The notes below the pieces were generated by a model. The model worked only from the letters and a program-made list of their open reading frames with translations. It was not told the DNA's origin and made no database searches. Made by a program: the position numbers and the translations under genes. From contig UBWZ01000007.1 of assembly GCA_900469345.1 (NCBI GenBank), forward strand, positions 186,001-250,000: a DNA stretch of 64,000 nt, written 5' to 3'. Shown here piece by piece: positions 17,670 to 26,212 of this stretch. Numbering within the stretch: position 1 is the stretch's first letter; each line of letters starts with the position of its first letter. This stretch comes from Hyphomicrobiales bacterium (GTDB lineage Bacteria; Pseudomonadota; Alphaproteobacteria; Rhizobiales; Rhizobiaceae).

Positions 17670-18706
17670 TGCTCGCGCTCCTTGCCAGAAAGCCTTTCGG
17701 GCAGATAGGCGGCCCATCGGTTGAGGCGTTCACGTCCGATGAGGACCAGGACGACGAGAATGAGGCCGATCCAGAACATCCAGTATTGCGGCGTCACCAC
17801 CGACAGCGCATCCTTGACGAGTGTAAACAGCACGGCCCCGAAGACGCCGCCGTAGAGATATCCCGTGCCACCGATGGTCAGAACCATCAGCACGTCTGCA
17901 GAGCGGTGGAAGGCAAGCACGTCCGGGGAAACGAAACTGGTCGTCTGGGCGAGAAGCGCACCCGCGATCCCGGCAAACATGGCGGCAATCGTGTAGACAA
18001 CCACGACCCGCTTGCGGGCGGGCACGGAGATCATGCCAGCGCGCATCGGATTGCTCTTGATTGCCTTCAGGGACAGCCCAAAGGGCGAGAACGCGATACG
18101 GCGCATGATCATCATGCCGACGAACAGCACCGCAAGGCAATAGAGGTAACCGGTCTTGCCATAGAGATCGAACTCGAACAGGCCGAGGATCGGGTTCAGC
18201 GAAAACCCGCTCAGACCGTCGGCTCCGCCTGTAAGCCAGGCCATCTGGTTGGCAACCTCCGCCATCATCAGGCCGATCCCGAGCGTCGTCATCAGCCGCG
18301 TCAGGTCGGACCCGCGCAGGATGAGGAAGCTGGTGAGGAAACCGAGAAGACCGGCTACAAGAGCCGCCACGAACAGGCCGATGACCGGCTCGGCCGTGTA
18401 ATGCAGCGCCAAAAGCCCTGCCGCATAAGCACCAACGCCGAAGAAGGCCGCATGGCCGAGCGAGACGATGCCGGCAAACCCCAGCACCAGATCGAGCGAG
18501 ACCGCAAACAGCGCGAGGATGGCGATCTCCGTCAGGATCAGCATCTTCGAAGGCAGCAGGAAATAAGCGGCGACCGCTGCCAGCCAGATAACGATCTCAT
18601 AGATTCTGATCCGGCTTCTCCGCTTCATCAGCCGAACCGCGCGGCCCTCGGCCGCCGCATCGCTTGATTGCCGGGAAACCAGCGCCTCTTGCTGCACCAT
18701 CGTCAT
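17666..18706 (-). CDS. livM: Branched-chain amino acid type ABC transporter permease LivM
   Basis: Inner-membrane permease of 346 residues with about nine hydrophobic segments. The LivM motif GFAGIVSLGHAAFFGVGAYAAGLL (written here in parts: GFAGIVSLGHAAFFGVG) is near residues 75-95, and the EAA-type loop SPFGLSLKAIKSNPMRA near residue 210. ATG at 18706 overlaps the livH stop. Partners LivH to form the channel. Confidence 0.9.
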   Translation of the reverse strand: MTMVQQEALVSRQSSDAAAEGRAVRLMKRRSRIRIYEIVIWLAAVAAYFLLPSKMLILTEIAILALFAVSLDLVLGFAGIVSLGHAAFFGVGAYAAGLLALHYTAEPVIGLFVAALVAGLLGFLTSFLILRGSDLTRLMTTLGIGLMMAEVANQMAWLTGGADGLSGFSLNPILGLFEFDLYGKTGYLYCLAVLFVGMMIMRRIAFSPFGLSLKAIKSNPMRAGMISVPARKRVVVVYTIAAMFAGIAGALLAQTTSFVSPDVLAFHRSADVLMVLTIGGTGYLYGGVFGAVLFTLVKDALSVVTPQYWMFWIGLILVVLVLIGRERLNRWAAYLPERLSGKEREQ

Positions 18707-19563
18707 CGGCCACTCCCCCTGGAAAACAGCCCGTCCGGACGCAGGATCAGCATGATGATCATCAGGGCGTAGATGACGAACGGCCCGATCGCCGGGACGT
18801 AATATTTCCCCGCCACATCGGCGATGCCGAGCAGCATGGCGGCGAGAAACGGCCCCGATACCGTCGAGGTGCCGCCCACCGACACGACGATTAGGAAGTA
18901 GATCATGAACTTGAGCGGGAAATTGGGATCAAGGCCGAGAATTTCGGCACCCATGGCGCCGCCAAGGCCGGCAAGCCCGGAGCCGAAGGCAAAGGTCAGC
19001 GCGAACACCAGCGGCACGTTGATACCAAGTCCCATCGCCACCCGCCGGTCATCGACCGCCGCCCGCAGACGACAGCCGAAGCGCGTCTTGGAGAGGATCA
19101 ACTGGAGCACCAATGCAAGGATGGCGCAAACAACGATGGTGAAGAGGCGGTAGCGACCGATCCCGACGCCGCCGACGTCCATCCGTCCCGACAGCTCGGG
19201 CGGCAGGTTGATCAGCTGCTGCTGGCCGCCCATGAAGTAATCGGCGCCCGCCACGGCCATGAAGACGAGCCCGATCGAAAACAGCACCTGATCCAGATGA
19301 TCGGCGCGGTAGAGCCACTGGTAGAGCGTCCGCTCGAGCACCAGGCCGACAATTGCCGTCACCACGAACGCCGCCGGAAGGCACCAATAGAAGGAAATGC
19401 CGTAGCGGTTCATCATCACCACGGTGACGTAGCCACCCGCCATGGCAAAGGCGCCATGCGCCAGATTGATGAAGTTCATCAGGCCGAGCGTGACGGTCAG
19501 GCCGCAGGCCAGGATGAACAGAAGCATGCCATAAGCAACACCGTCGAACAGGATTGTCAGCAT
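18703..19563 (-). CDS. livH: Branched-chain amino acid type ABC transporter permease LivH
   Basis: Inner-membrane permease with the LivH motif LMNFINLAHGAFAMAGGY near residue 35 and about eight hydrophobic segments. I take the ATG at 19563 (286 residues), which gives the usual family N-terminus LTILFDGVAYGMLLF; the ORF continues in frame to 19617 (304 residues) and neither start has a strong ribosome binding site. Downstream of the binding-protein gene by about 140 bp. Confidence 0.88.
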   Translation of the reverse strand: MLTILFDGVAYGMLLFILACGLTVTLGLMNFINLAHGAFAMAGGYVTVVMMNRYGISFYWCLPAAFVVTAIVGLVLERTLYQWLYRADHLDQVLFSIGLVFMAVAGADYFMGGQQQLINLPPELSGRMDVGGVGIGRYRLFTIVVCAILALVLQLILSKTRFGCRLRAAVDDRRVAMGLGINVPLVFALTFAFGSGLAGLGGAMGAEILGLDPNFPLKFMIYFLIVVSVGGTSTVSGPFLAAMLLGIADVAGKYYVPAIGPFVIYALMIIMLILRPDGLFSRGSGR

Positions 19564-19705
19564 CGGGGTCTTCTTGATCTTCTTCAGGAGCGCGACAGGA
19601 TTGCCGACATGCCGCACGCGTTTCGTGGCCCGGGAACACCTTGGCGCCCGGAGAGGCGCCGAAGCTGGATCGGACGGCGCCCATTATCGCCCGATCCACT
19701 CTTGC

Positions 19706-20881
19706 CTACTTGGCTTCGGCCTTTTCCGGGTCCTTGAGATTGGCGAAGGTTTGGAACTCCACATTCTGGAGCTCTCCACCGACGTCCTTCACCTCGCGGA
19801 TGTAAATGTTCTGAACTATGTCGCGCGTATCCGGGTCGATCGACACCGGACCCCGGGGGCTCGTCCAGGACAGGCCCTTGACGGCCGCCATGAAGGCCGG
19901 GCCGGTCGCATCGCCCTTCGACTTCTCCAGCGCGTTGTAGATCAGCGCCATGCCGTCATAGCCGCCGACCGACATGAAGTTCGGGCGCATGCCGGCATTG
20001 TCCTTCCGGAATGCTTCGACATAGGCCTTGTTTTCGGGGCTTTCGTGGGACGTGGCATAGAAATGGCCGGTAATCGTGCCGATCGCCGGCTTGCCCATGC
20101 TGTTGAGGATGTCGTCATCGGTCACATCGCCGGTGGCGATCAACTTGATGCCGGCATCCGAGAGACCGCGATCCGCAAACTGCTTCATGAACAGCGAGCC
20201 GACGCCAGACGGAAGGAACACGAACACGGCGTCCGGCTTTGCGTCCCGCACGCGTTGCAGGAAGGGCGCAAAATCGGGGTTTTGCAAGGGGACGCGCACC
20301 GCCTCGACGACCTCGCCGCCCTTCGACTTGAACTCCTTGGTAAACCACTTCTCCGCATCGATACCCGGCCCGTAGTCTGAAACCAGCGTCACCACCTTCT
20401 TGATGCCGTTCTGGCTCGCCCACGTTCCGACCGGCACGGAATACTGGGGCAAGGTGCCGGAAGTGCGGGTGATGAAGGGCGATGCCTTGGTGATCGCCGC
20501 CGTTCCGGCGGCCATGACCACGGTCGGGATCTTCGCCTGCGTGGAGACCGGCGCCACCGCCATGGCCAGCGGGGTCAGGCCGAACCCGGCGAGAACCTTG
20601 GCGCCATCGTTGACGACAAGCTCCTGGGCAAGCCGGCGCGTCTGGTCCGCCACACCGCCATCGTCGCGGATCACAAGCTCGATCTTCTTGCCGGCAACCA
20701 TATCGCCCTTGGCGGCCATATACGCCTTGGCGCCTGCCGAGACCTGACGCCCCGTCGAGGCAAACGGCCCGGTCATGGGTAGGATAAGCCCTACCTTGAC
20801 GACATCCTCGGCGGCTGCCGAAAACGTCGCCGACATGGTCATCGCCAATCCGGCAAGACCCACCAGCATTCCCTTGATCAT
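19706..20881 (-). CDS. Liv-type ABC transporter binding protein 1
   Basis: Periplasmic solute-binding protein of the branched-chain amino acid/amide family, 391 residues. Start at 20881 is supported by GGGAGGAG and a signal peptide (GLAGLAMTMSATFSAAA) followed by EDVVKVGLILPMTGPFASTG. Strikingly similar to the second binding protein at 22350-23522, sharing blocks such as VRVPLQNPDFAPFLQRVRDA and the GIKLIATGDVTDDD motif. Directly upstream of livHMGF and so the likely delivery protein for that channel. The ligand could be amino acids, amides or aromatic acids; not decidable from sequence. Confidence 0.88.
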   Translation of the reverse strand: MIKGMLVGLAGLAMTMSATFSAAAEDVVKVGLILPMTGPFASTGRQVSAGAKAYMAAKGDMVAGKKIELVIRDDGGVADQTRRLAQELVVNDGAKVLAGFGLTPLAMAVAPVSTQAKIPTVVMAAGTAAITKASPFITRTSGTLPQYSVPVGTWASQNGIKKVVTLVSDYGPGIDAEKWFTKEFKSKGGEVVEAVRVPLQNPDFAPFLQRVRDAKPDAVFVFLPSGVGSLFMKQFADRGLSDAGIKLIATGDVTDDDILNSMGKPAIGTITGHFYATSHESPENKAYVEAFRKDNAGMRPNFMSVGGYDGMALIYNALEKSKGDATGPAFMAAVKGLSWTSPRGPVSIDPDTRDIVQNIYIREVKDVGGELQNVEFQTFANLKDPEKAEAK

Positions 20882-21053
20882 CGACTCCTCCCTAGAGCGC
20901 GTCATTCGGAGATGGTCTGCAAAACTTACCCGGTCATCCCGGTCGCGCAGTCGAAGGGCCTTACCTGGCCGGCCTCCTGCGCAACCGGCCTCCCGCCCGG
21001 CTGCAATCGCTGTTTGAGCCTGCACCTTACAGGCCAGGCCGTGTCCGGCTTAA

Positions 21054-22310
21054 TCAGATCGGCTGCGCCGCCCATAAGTTCTGGTTATACGGCTCCTCGG
21101 CGACCAGGTTCGCGGCGTTCGGCAAAAGATCCAGAAACTGCTGTTGCGCGCGGGTTGGCAGCCAGTCGCGGCGCAGGGTGACACCGATCGGACGCGATGT
21201 ATGAGCAAGATCGATCGGCAAGGCCCGCATCAAGCCGCGCGCGATTTCCGCTTCCGCCTGCAGGCGCGACGTGCACCCCAGATGGTCGCTGCCATCGAGC
21301 AGTTCGCGCATCAGGATAAGCGAACCCGTTTCGACGAAGCTGCGCGGGGCAGATATGCCCGCCGTTTGAAACAGGCTGTCGAAATAGCCCCGGATCGGCG
21401 TGCCGGCCGGGGAAACGACCCACGGAAACGTCGCCAGATCCTCCATCGTCACGCCTGCCCTTCCCGCCAGCGGATGTCGCGTGCCGCAGACCAGCACGAC
21501 CGTGTCGAAAAACAGGGTTCTCTGCTCTACGTCGGCGATCGGGGCCGGCTCCCGAAGCGCACCGACCATGAAATCGATCTCGCCGCGTCGCAGCGCCGTC
21601 AGAAGATCAGGGTAAGGACCTTCCTTGATGCGGATCGGCAGATTGGGCCGGTAGCGCCGGAAAACGCCGATACTGCGCGGCAGGACGAAGGATTTGGCCA
21701 GCGGCGTGGCGCCGACCACGATTTCGCCTATCTCGGCCGCCGTCAGTTCGGCCAGGTCGGCGTCTGCGTGTTCCAGTTCCACGAAGGCAAGCCGTGCCGC
21801 CTGTGCCAGCAGATCCGCGGCACGGGTCGGGACGATGCCTTGCGCAGTGCGGTCGAAAAGCGGGCGGCCAGCCTCCTGCTCAAGCTGGCTGACGGCGCGA
21901 TAGACGGCCGGCTGACTGAGGCCAAGCCGGCTTGCGGCGAGCGTGAAGCTTTCAGCCTCACGCACGGCCACGAGAGAGGTCAGTTGCGCCGTCGTCGTCG
22001 TGACCCGAAGCCGGGGCGACAGTTCAGCAAGCGCCGGATCGAGGAAGGCAAAGGCGCGCGTCAGCCGCCTAGCCAGGATCTCGCCGGCCTGATTTGCAAA
22101 GATCCGCTGCGGGGTGCGAGAAAACAGCGGAAGGCCGGCAGTATGTTCTATTTTTCCGAGCGCCTGGGTGACCGCGGGTTGCGAGACAAAGCACAGATCG
22201 GCCGCCTTCGTCACGGAACCGGTCTCGACCACCGCGAGGAAGGCACGCAGATGGCGAAGGCTGTGCCTCGAGATCTTCAGCGTCCGCTCGCCGCAGTCGG
22301 ATGTCGTCAA
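21054..22310 (-). CDS. LysR-type regulator with two tandem DNA-binding domains
   Basis: A 418-residue LysR-family regulator, about 110 residues longer than usual. It contains two winged-helix LysR domains: one at about residues 17-76 (LRAFLAVVETGSVTKAADLCFVSQPAVTQALGKIE, seen in parts) and a second at about 107-167 (LVAVREAESFTLAASRLGLSQPAVYRAVSQLE, in parts), followed by one substrate-binding domain (from about 190). TTG start with GGGGAG 8 bases upstream. It sits between the two binding-protein genes, 39 bp after the upstream one, so it probably controls the liv genes in response to their solute. Confidence 0.85.
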   Translation of the reverse strand: MTTSDCGERTLKISRHSLRHLRAFLAVVETGSVTKAADLCFVSQPAVTQALGKIEHTAGLPLFSRTPQRIFANQAGEILARRLTRAFAFLDPALAELSPRLRVTTTTAQLTSLVAVREAESFTLAASRLGLSQPAVYRAVSQLEQEAGRPLFDRTAQGIVPTRAADLLAQAARLAFVELEHADADLAELTAAEIGEIVVGATPLAKSFVLPRSIGVFRRYRPNLPIRIKEGPYPDLLTALRRGEIDFMVGALREPAPIADVEQRTLFFDTVVLVCGTRHPLAGRAGVTMEDLATFPWVVSPAGTPIRGYFDSLFQTAGISAPRSFVETGSLILMRELLDGSDHLGCTSRLQAEAEIARGLMRALPIDLAHTSRPIGVTLRRDWLPTRAQQQFLDLLPNAANLVAEEPYNQNLWAAQPI

Positions 22311-22349
22311 ATGCCGGCTCCCCAGCGTCCGCAGGCAAACGGCCGAGCC

Positions 22350-23522
22350 TTATTTTGCCGGCGCGTTCGGATCGTGGATCTTGGGGTAGGTCGCCAGTTC
22401 CACATTGTAGAGTTCCCCATGTACGTCCCTCACCTCGCGTATGTAGATGTCCTGAACGATGTCGCGCGTTGCCGGGTCGATGGCGATCGGGCCACGCGGA
22501 CTTTTCCACGACATCCCCTTCATGGCATCGACAAGCTTTGCGCCGTCGGTATCGCCACCGGTCTTCTTGAGGGCTTCGAAGGCGAGATGCATTCCATCAA
22601 AGCCGCCCACAGCCATGAAGTTCGGCCGCATACCGTTACTCGCCTTGCCGATCGACTCGACGAACGCCTTGTTTTCGCTGCTGTCGTGGAGGGCGGAGTA
22701 GAAATGCCCGGTGATGACGCCCTTGGCGGCCGGACCTATTCCGTTCAGAAGATCGTCGTCGGTCACGTCGCCGGTTGCGATCAGCTTGATCCCGGCTTCT
22801 GCGAGACCCCGTTCCACGAACTGCTTCATGAACAGGGCTCCCACTCCGGACGGCACGAATACGAAGACGGCGTCCGGCTTGGCGTCCCGCACACGTTGGA
22901 GAAAGGGGGCGAAATCCGGGTTCTGCAGCGGAACGCGGACCGCCTCGACGATCGTGCCGCCTTCCTTCTTGAACTGGTTGGTGAAGCCCTGCTCGATATC
23001 GATACCCGGGCCGTAGTCAGAGACAAGGGTCACGACGCGCTTGAGCTTGTTCTCGTTGGCCCAGATTGCCACCGGAACCGCTGATTGGGGGCCCGCCATC
23101 GAGACGCGCACGAAAAACTCCGATTGCTTCATGATTGCCGAGGTCGTCGCCGACGTGATGATCGCCGGGACATTCGCCTGATTGAGAACCGGTGCCACTG
23201 CCATGGCCAGCGGGGTCAACCCGAAACCCAGCAGCATCTTCACCCCGTCATTGACGACGAGCTCCTGGGCAATCCGTCGCGTCTGGTCGGCGACGCCGCC
23301 ATCGTCACGCAATATGGTTTCGATCTTCTTGCCCGCAACGCTGTCGCCGTGGAGGGCAAGATAGGCCTTGATACCTGCCTGCACCTGCCGGCCGGTGGAT
23401 GCAAACGGCCCGGTCATCGGCAGAACGACGCCGATCTTAACAACATCCTCGGCGCCCGCCGGAAGAGCGGAAAGCACGGATGCCATAAGGGATGCGGTCA
23501 AAACGATACGCCTGGTCAGCAT
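22350..23522 (-). CDS. Liv-type ABC transporter binding protein 2
   Basis: Second periplasmic binding protein of the same family, 390 residues; GGAGGAGG lies before the ATG at 23522 and a signal peptide (IVLTASLMASVLSALPAGA) precedes EDVVKIGVVLPMTGPFASTG. It is a close paralogue of binding protein 1 along its whole length, differing mainly in the ligand-contacting middle (for example SEFFVRVSMAGPQSAVPV versus the partner's SPFITRTSGTLPQYSVPV). Transcribed ahead of the LysR gene. Likely shares the single LivHMGF channel and widens its substrate range. Confidence 0.88.
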   Translation of the reverse strand: MLTRRIVLTASLMASVLSALPAGAEDVVKIGVVLPMTGPFASTGRQVQAGIKAYLALHGDSVAGKKIETILRDDGGVADQTRRIAQELVVNDGVKMLLGFGLTPLAMAVAPVLNQANVPAIITSATTSAIMKQSEFFVRVSMAGPQSAVPVAIWANENKLKRVVTLVSDYGPGIDIEQGFTNQFKKEGGTIVEAVRVPLQNPDFAPFLQRVRDAKPDAVFVFVPSGVGALFMKQFVERGLAEAGIKLIATGDVTDDDLLNGIGPAAKGVITGHFYSALHDSSENKAFVESIGKASNGMRPNFMAVGGFDGMHLAFEALKKTGGDTDGAKLVDAMKGMSWKSPRGPIAIDPATRDIVQDIYIREVRDVHGELYNVELATYPKIHDPNAPAK

Positions 23523-23685
23523 CGATTCCTCCTCCAAGGACGGTCCCTTTCGCGCGGACACCGCATCCTCCATGCGGAAGCCCTCGGGGCCATCCCTACT
23601 ACGGCACGGGAGAGACCAGCCGTCAACGCGGGAGCTCGGGTCGTTGCCAGAAATCGCGCCAACGCACCGCCGGCTGGCCCCACGA

Positions 23686-24882
23686 TCAGGATTTCAGCGC
23701 GTTCAGCATCGGATGGACGGAGAACCTGCCCTTCTCCGCCTTGCGGGTGAGATCCCGCAAATATCCGCCCGGTGACCGGATCGCCTCGGCTCGCTCGAGG
23801 ATGGCGGCGATGACGATGGCCGCCGCCGTATCTCCCATCGCTTGCCGCGCCGATGCCCAGGCGCTGGGGCTGATGCCGAGCATCGACCGGACGATTTCCG
23901 CGGCGCCGATCACATCTTTCCAGCTTTCGACCCCGCCGCGGGCATATTCGGCTATCTGCGGGCAGGCCTTCAGGAACTCCCGCAGGCCAATTCCCACTGA
24001 TTTGCGGTCCGGGGCAGAGGCTGCCGGCTGGGTATTTTGTTCTATGCCGTTTAATTCAGATTTTTGGTCTGTATTTGAAGTCTGAATATGGCGCTCAAAA
24101 ACAGACTCATTGGCGCTCATTTCTTCTTCTGATAGGCTGTTGAGGTAGGCGTCCTCGACCTCTGCCCTCAGTCTAACGAGATCGTCGCAACGGCTCTTCA
24201 ACGTGTCGAGGTCACCATTGCGCGTGACGCGACCGGACAGGGCCTGCAACCTTTCGATCAGGGACGTCCAGTCGCCCGAGCGTCCCTCTCCCAATGCTGC
24301 CTCGATCGTCTTTGCGACATCGCGTAGATGCAGCGTGATCTCGGAACGGACACGGTTGACCCGTTTGGCCTGTTCGCGGACCTCGTCGGCGCGCGAGAAG
24401 ATCTCCTGGGCCCGCAATGCGAGCGGCGCCAGGTCGAAGCCGAAGGCGTTTTCAATAACCCCTCGCTCGTCACGCCGGCAAAAGCGCTTGCCGTTGGCAC
24501 TGTCGCGCCGGAAGATGAAACCGGCCTTCACCAAAGCCGCGAGATGGCGACGCAAAGTTGCAGGAGACATGCCGCGTGAGCGGATCGACAGTTCGGCATT
24601 GGACGGGAACACGATGATCGGTGCCTTGCCGTCGAGCTCCCGATCCTGGTGGAAGCTTGCCAGGGCCTCCAGCACGCTGATCGACCGATCGGTCAGCCCA
24701 TAGGCCTCGCGCGCCTCGGTCAGCGCCCGGATCAGCTGCCATTTCTCCGCCGTGCCGGTTTGATTGCCGCCATCGCCCGCGCGCAGCCGCTCCTGCCGCC
24801 GCTCAACTTCCGCTCTCAGCGAAAAATTGCGCGCACTGAACGGCGCGCCGCCAAATGGCGTCGTTGCCAGTCGTTCCACCAT
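23686..24882 (-). CDS. repC: RepC replication initiator
   Basis: Initiator of repABC replicons, 398 residues from the ATG at 24882 (GGAG upstream; N-terminus VERLATTPFGGAPFS matches the family TTPFG motif). The N-terminal half has the winged-helix DNA-binding region (LSIRSRGMSPATLRRHLAALVKAGF, in parts) and the motif DSANGKRFCRRD; the C-terminal half has the conserved ILERAEAIRSPGGYLRDLTRKA end. In studied plasmids RepC binds an origin within its own coding sequence and is limiting for copy number. Controlled by the antisense RNA in the repB-repC gap. Complete and apparently intact. Confidence 0.95.
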   Translation of the reverse strand: MVERLATTPFGGAPFSARNFSLRAEVERRQERLRAGDGGNQTGTAEKWQLIRALTEAREAYGLTDRSISVLEALASFHQDRELDGKAPIIVFPSNAELSIRSRGMSPATLRRHLAALVKAGFIFRRDSANGKRFCRRDERGVIENAFGFDLAPLALRAQEIFSRADEVREQAKRVNRVRSEITLHLRDVAKTIEAALGEGRSGDWTSLIERLQALSGRVTRNGDLDTLKSRCDDLVRLRAEVEDAYLNSLSEEEMSANESVFERHIQTSNTDQKSELNGIEQNTQPAASAPDRKSVGIGLREFLKACPQIAEYARGGVESWKDVIGAAEIVRSMLGISPSAWASARQAMGDTAAAIVIAAILERAEAIRSPGGYLRDLTRKAEKGRFSVHPMLNALKS

Positions 24883-25007
24883 ATCCGTCTCCGTTCGGAG
24901 GCAAGCGCCCGGCAAACGGTCAACGCGTCGGCACAAGTCGGCACGTTCGGAAACGACATTTCTGTCGCCGACTCTTGACTTTGCGCATCGGAAGTGATTC
25001 TCTTGAA

Positions 25008-25060
25008 CTGCTTAGATTGAAGAGGGCTTCCAGGACGGTGACGTTTTGGGGGCCTTTTTT
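25008..25060 (+). ncRNA. Counter-transcribed RNA of the repABC system (incompatibility RNA)
   Basis: The 244-bp gap between repB and repC is where repABC replicons encode a small antisense RNA against the repC leader. On the plus strand a CTTGAC -35-like element is at 24974-24979; a start about 33 bases on would give an RNA of about 53 nt. It would end in a hairpin AGGGCUUCC (25023-25031) / GGGGGCCUU (25048-25056), nine pairs with three G-U and one more wobble, followed by a T run to 25060. The -10 is poor, so the 5' end is an estimate. Confidence 0.6.
25023..25060 (+). terminator. Terminator of the repABC antisense RNA
   Basis: Nine-pair stem (25023-25031 with 25048-25056, including G-U pairs), 16-base loop, and T residues through 25060. 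On the opposite strand the same bases can fold in the repC leader, as expected for antisense attenuation control of repC. Confidence 0.6.
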
Positions 25061-25126
25061 CTTGCTCTCGGTTTATCCTTCTTGGGTTGATCGGAACCCT
25101 TCCGGGCTACTCACTCACGCGCGACC

Positions 25127-26191
25127 TCAGGCCTTGCCTGTCGACCGCCGCGCGAGGAAATCGGCGTATTGCTTTGCCAGCGATGCAGCGACCTCATCCA
25201 GGAAGCCGGTGTCCACATCCGCTGAAAACTCTATGCGTTTGGTCTTCGCCTCACGCCGGACGCGCGCAAAGACCCTGCCGCTTTTATCCTTCAGTTCCTG
25301 CGGCTGCGGCGTATCCGGCTTCTGGCGGCGCGACAGCCGGTCAAAGAGCAACTGGAAGCGACCATCGCTGTCTGCGGACTGAAAGCGCTGAAACTCGATC
25401 TCGTCGCTCGCCATGGTCTGGGCAACATCGCTTTGCAGCATCTCGCCGAGCTTGATCCAGCGATCGCGCCCCGCCTTCGGTGCGGGACCGATTACCCGGA
25501 TGAAGGTTTCCGGGATGGTGTCCACCACCGCCAGGAGCCGGGACAGCTCGCTCTTTTGCACCGCCAGCGCGTCGCCGATCACCTTGCGGTCGAAGCCGTG
25601 GCTGGCAAGGTTCTTTGCAAACAGGCCGCGCTCGATGAAGGACAGGTTGCGGCGTTCGGCGTTTTCCTTGCCCTGGGCAAGCACGAGCTCGGCGTCGGTC
25701 AATGTCCGGACGATCGCCTTGACCTCGACCCCCAACCGGCCGGCTGCACGGACCCGACGGTGACCGTAGGCGATCTGGTAGCGGTTGGGTTCGGTCGGAT
25801 GCGGACGCAGGAGAACCGGCACCTGTTGCCCGCTTTCCCGGATGCTGTCGACAAGCGCCGCAAAATCCTCGTCGTCCCGATCGTCGAGCCGCAACCGGTC
25901 CTCGACGAAGGAGGACACGATCTTGTCCGGATGAATGGTGACGACCCGTTCGCCCTCATTCAGGGCCTGGCGCAGCGCACGGGCTTCCTCCGCTTCGCGG
26001 GTCATGGCGCCGAGCGAGAGGCCCATGGCCTTGACCGCACCGGACGCCGCGCGCGGAGCGGCCGGTTCGGCCTGCTTCTGTGGCGAGGCGGCGCCATCGG
26101 TCGCCTGCTTCGTTTCGGCAGGCGGCACCGGCTCGGTCGGCGCAAGACCGCCGCCAAACAAGGCTCTCAGTTCGTTCTTCCGGCTAGCCAT
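25127..26191 (-). CDS. repB: RepB, ParB-like partition protein
   Basis: Centromere-binding partition protein of repABC replicons, 354 residues. The ParB/Srx domain is visible with VLLRPHPTEPNRYQIAYGHRRVRAA (in parts; the GHRR core near residue 140), followed by the LSFIERGLFAKNL and helix-turn-helix region DRKVIGDALAVQKSELSRLL. N-terminus ASRKNELRALFGG is the usual RepB start. Located 21 bp after repA, hence co-transcribed and the second gene of the cassette. It works with RepA to segregate the replicon and to repress the operon. Confidence 0.95.
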   Translation of the reverse strand: MASRKNELRALFGGGLAPTEPVPPAETKQATDGAASPQKQAEPAAPRAASGAVKAMGLSLGAMTREAEEARALRQALNEGERVVTIHPDKIVSSFVEDRLRLDDRDDEDFAALVDSIRESGQQVPVLLRPHPTEPNRYQIAYGHRRVRAAGRLGVEVKAIVRTLTDAELVLAQGKENAERRNLSFIERGLFAKNLASHGFDRKVIGDALAVQKSELSRLLAVVDTIPETFIRVIGPAPKAGRDRWIKLGEMLQSDVAQTMASDEIEFQRFQSADSDGRFQLLFDRLSRRQKPDTPQPQELKDKSGRVFARVRREAKTKRIEFSADVDTGFLDEVAASLAKQYADFLARRSTGKA

Positions 26192-26212
26192 TGCCGAGCC
26201 TTTCTCTAAGCG

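Noticed and set aside
21144..23084. 646-residue plus-strand ORF across the LysR and binding-protein genes
   Set aside because: It runs antisense through two certain genes and has no recognisable domain.
25084..25099. GGGTT-N6-AACCC palindrome after repB as a parS site
   Set aside because: Known repABC parS sites have the form GTT-N10-AAC with a GC centre; the spacing here is wrong.
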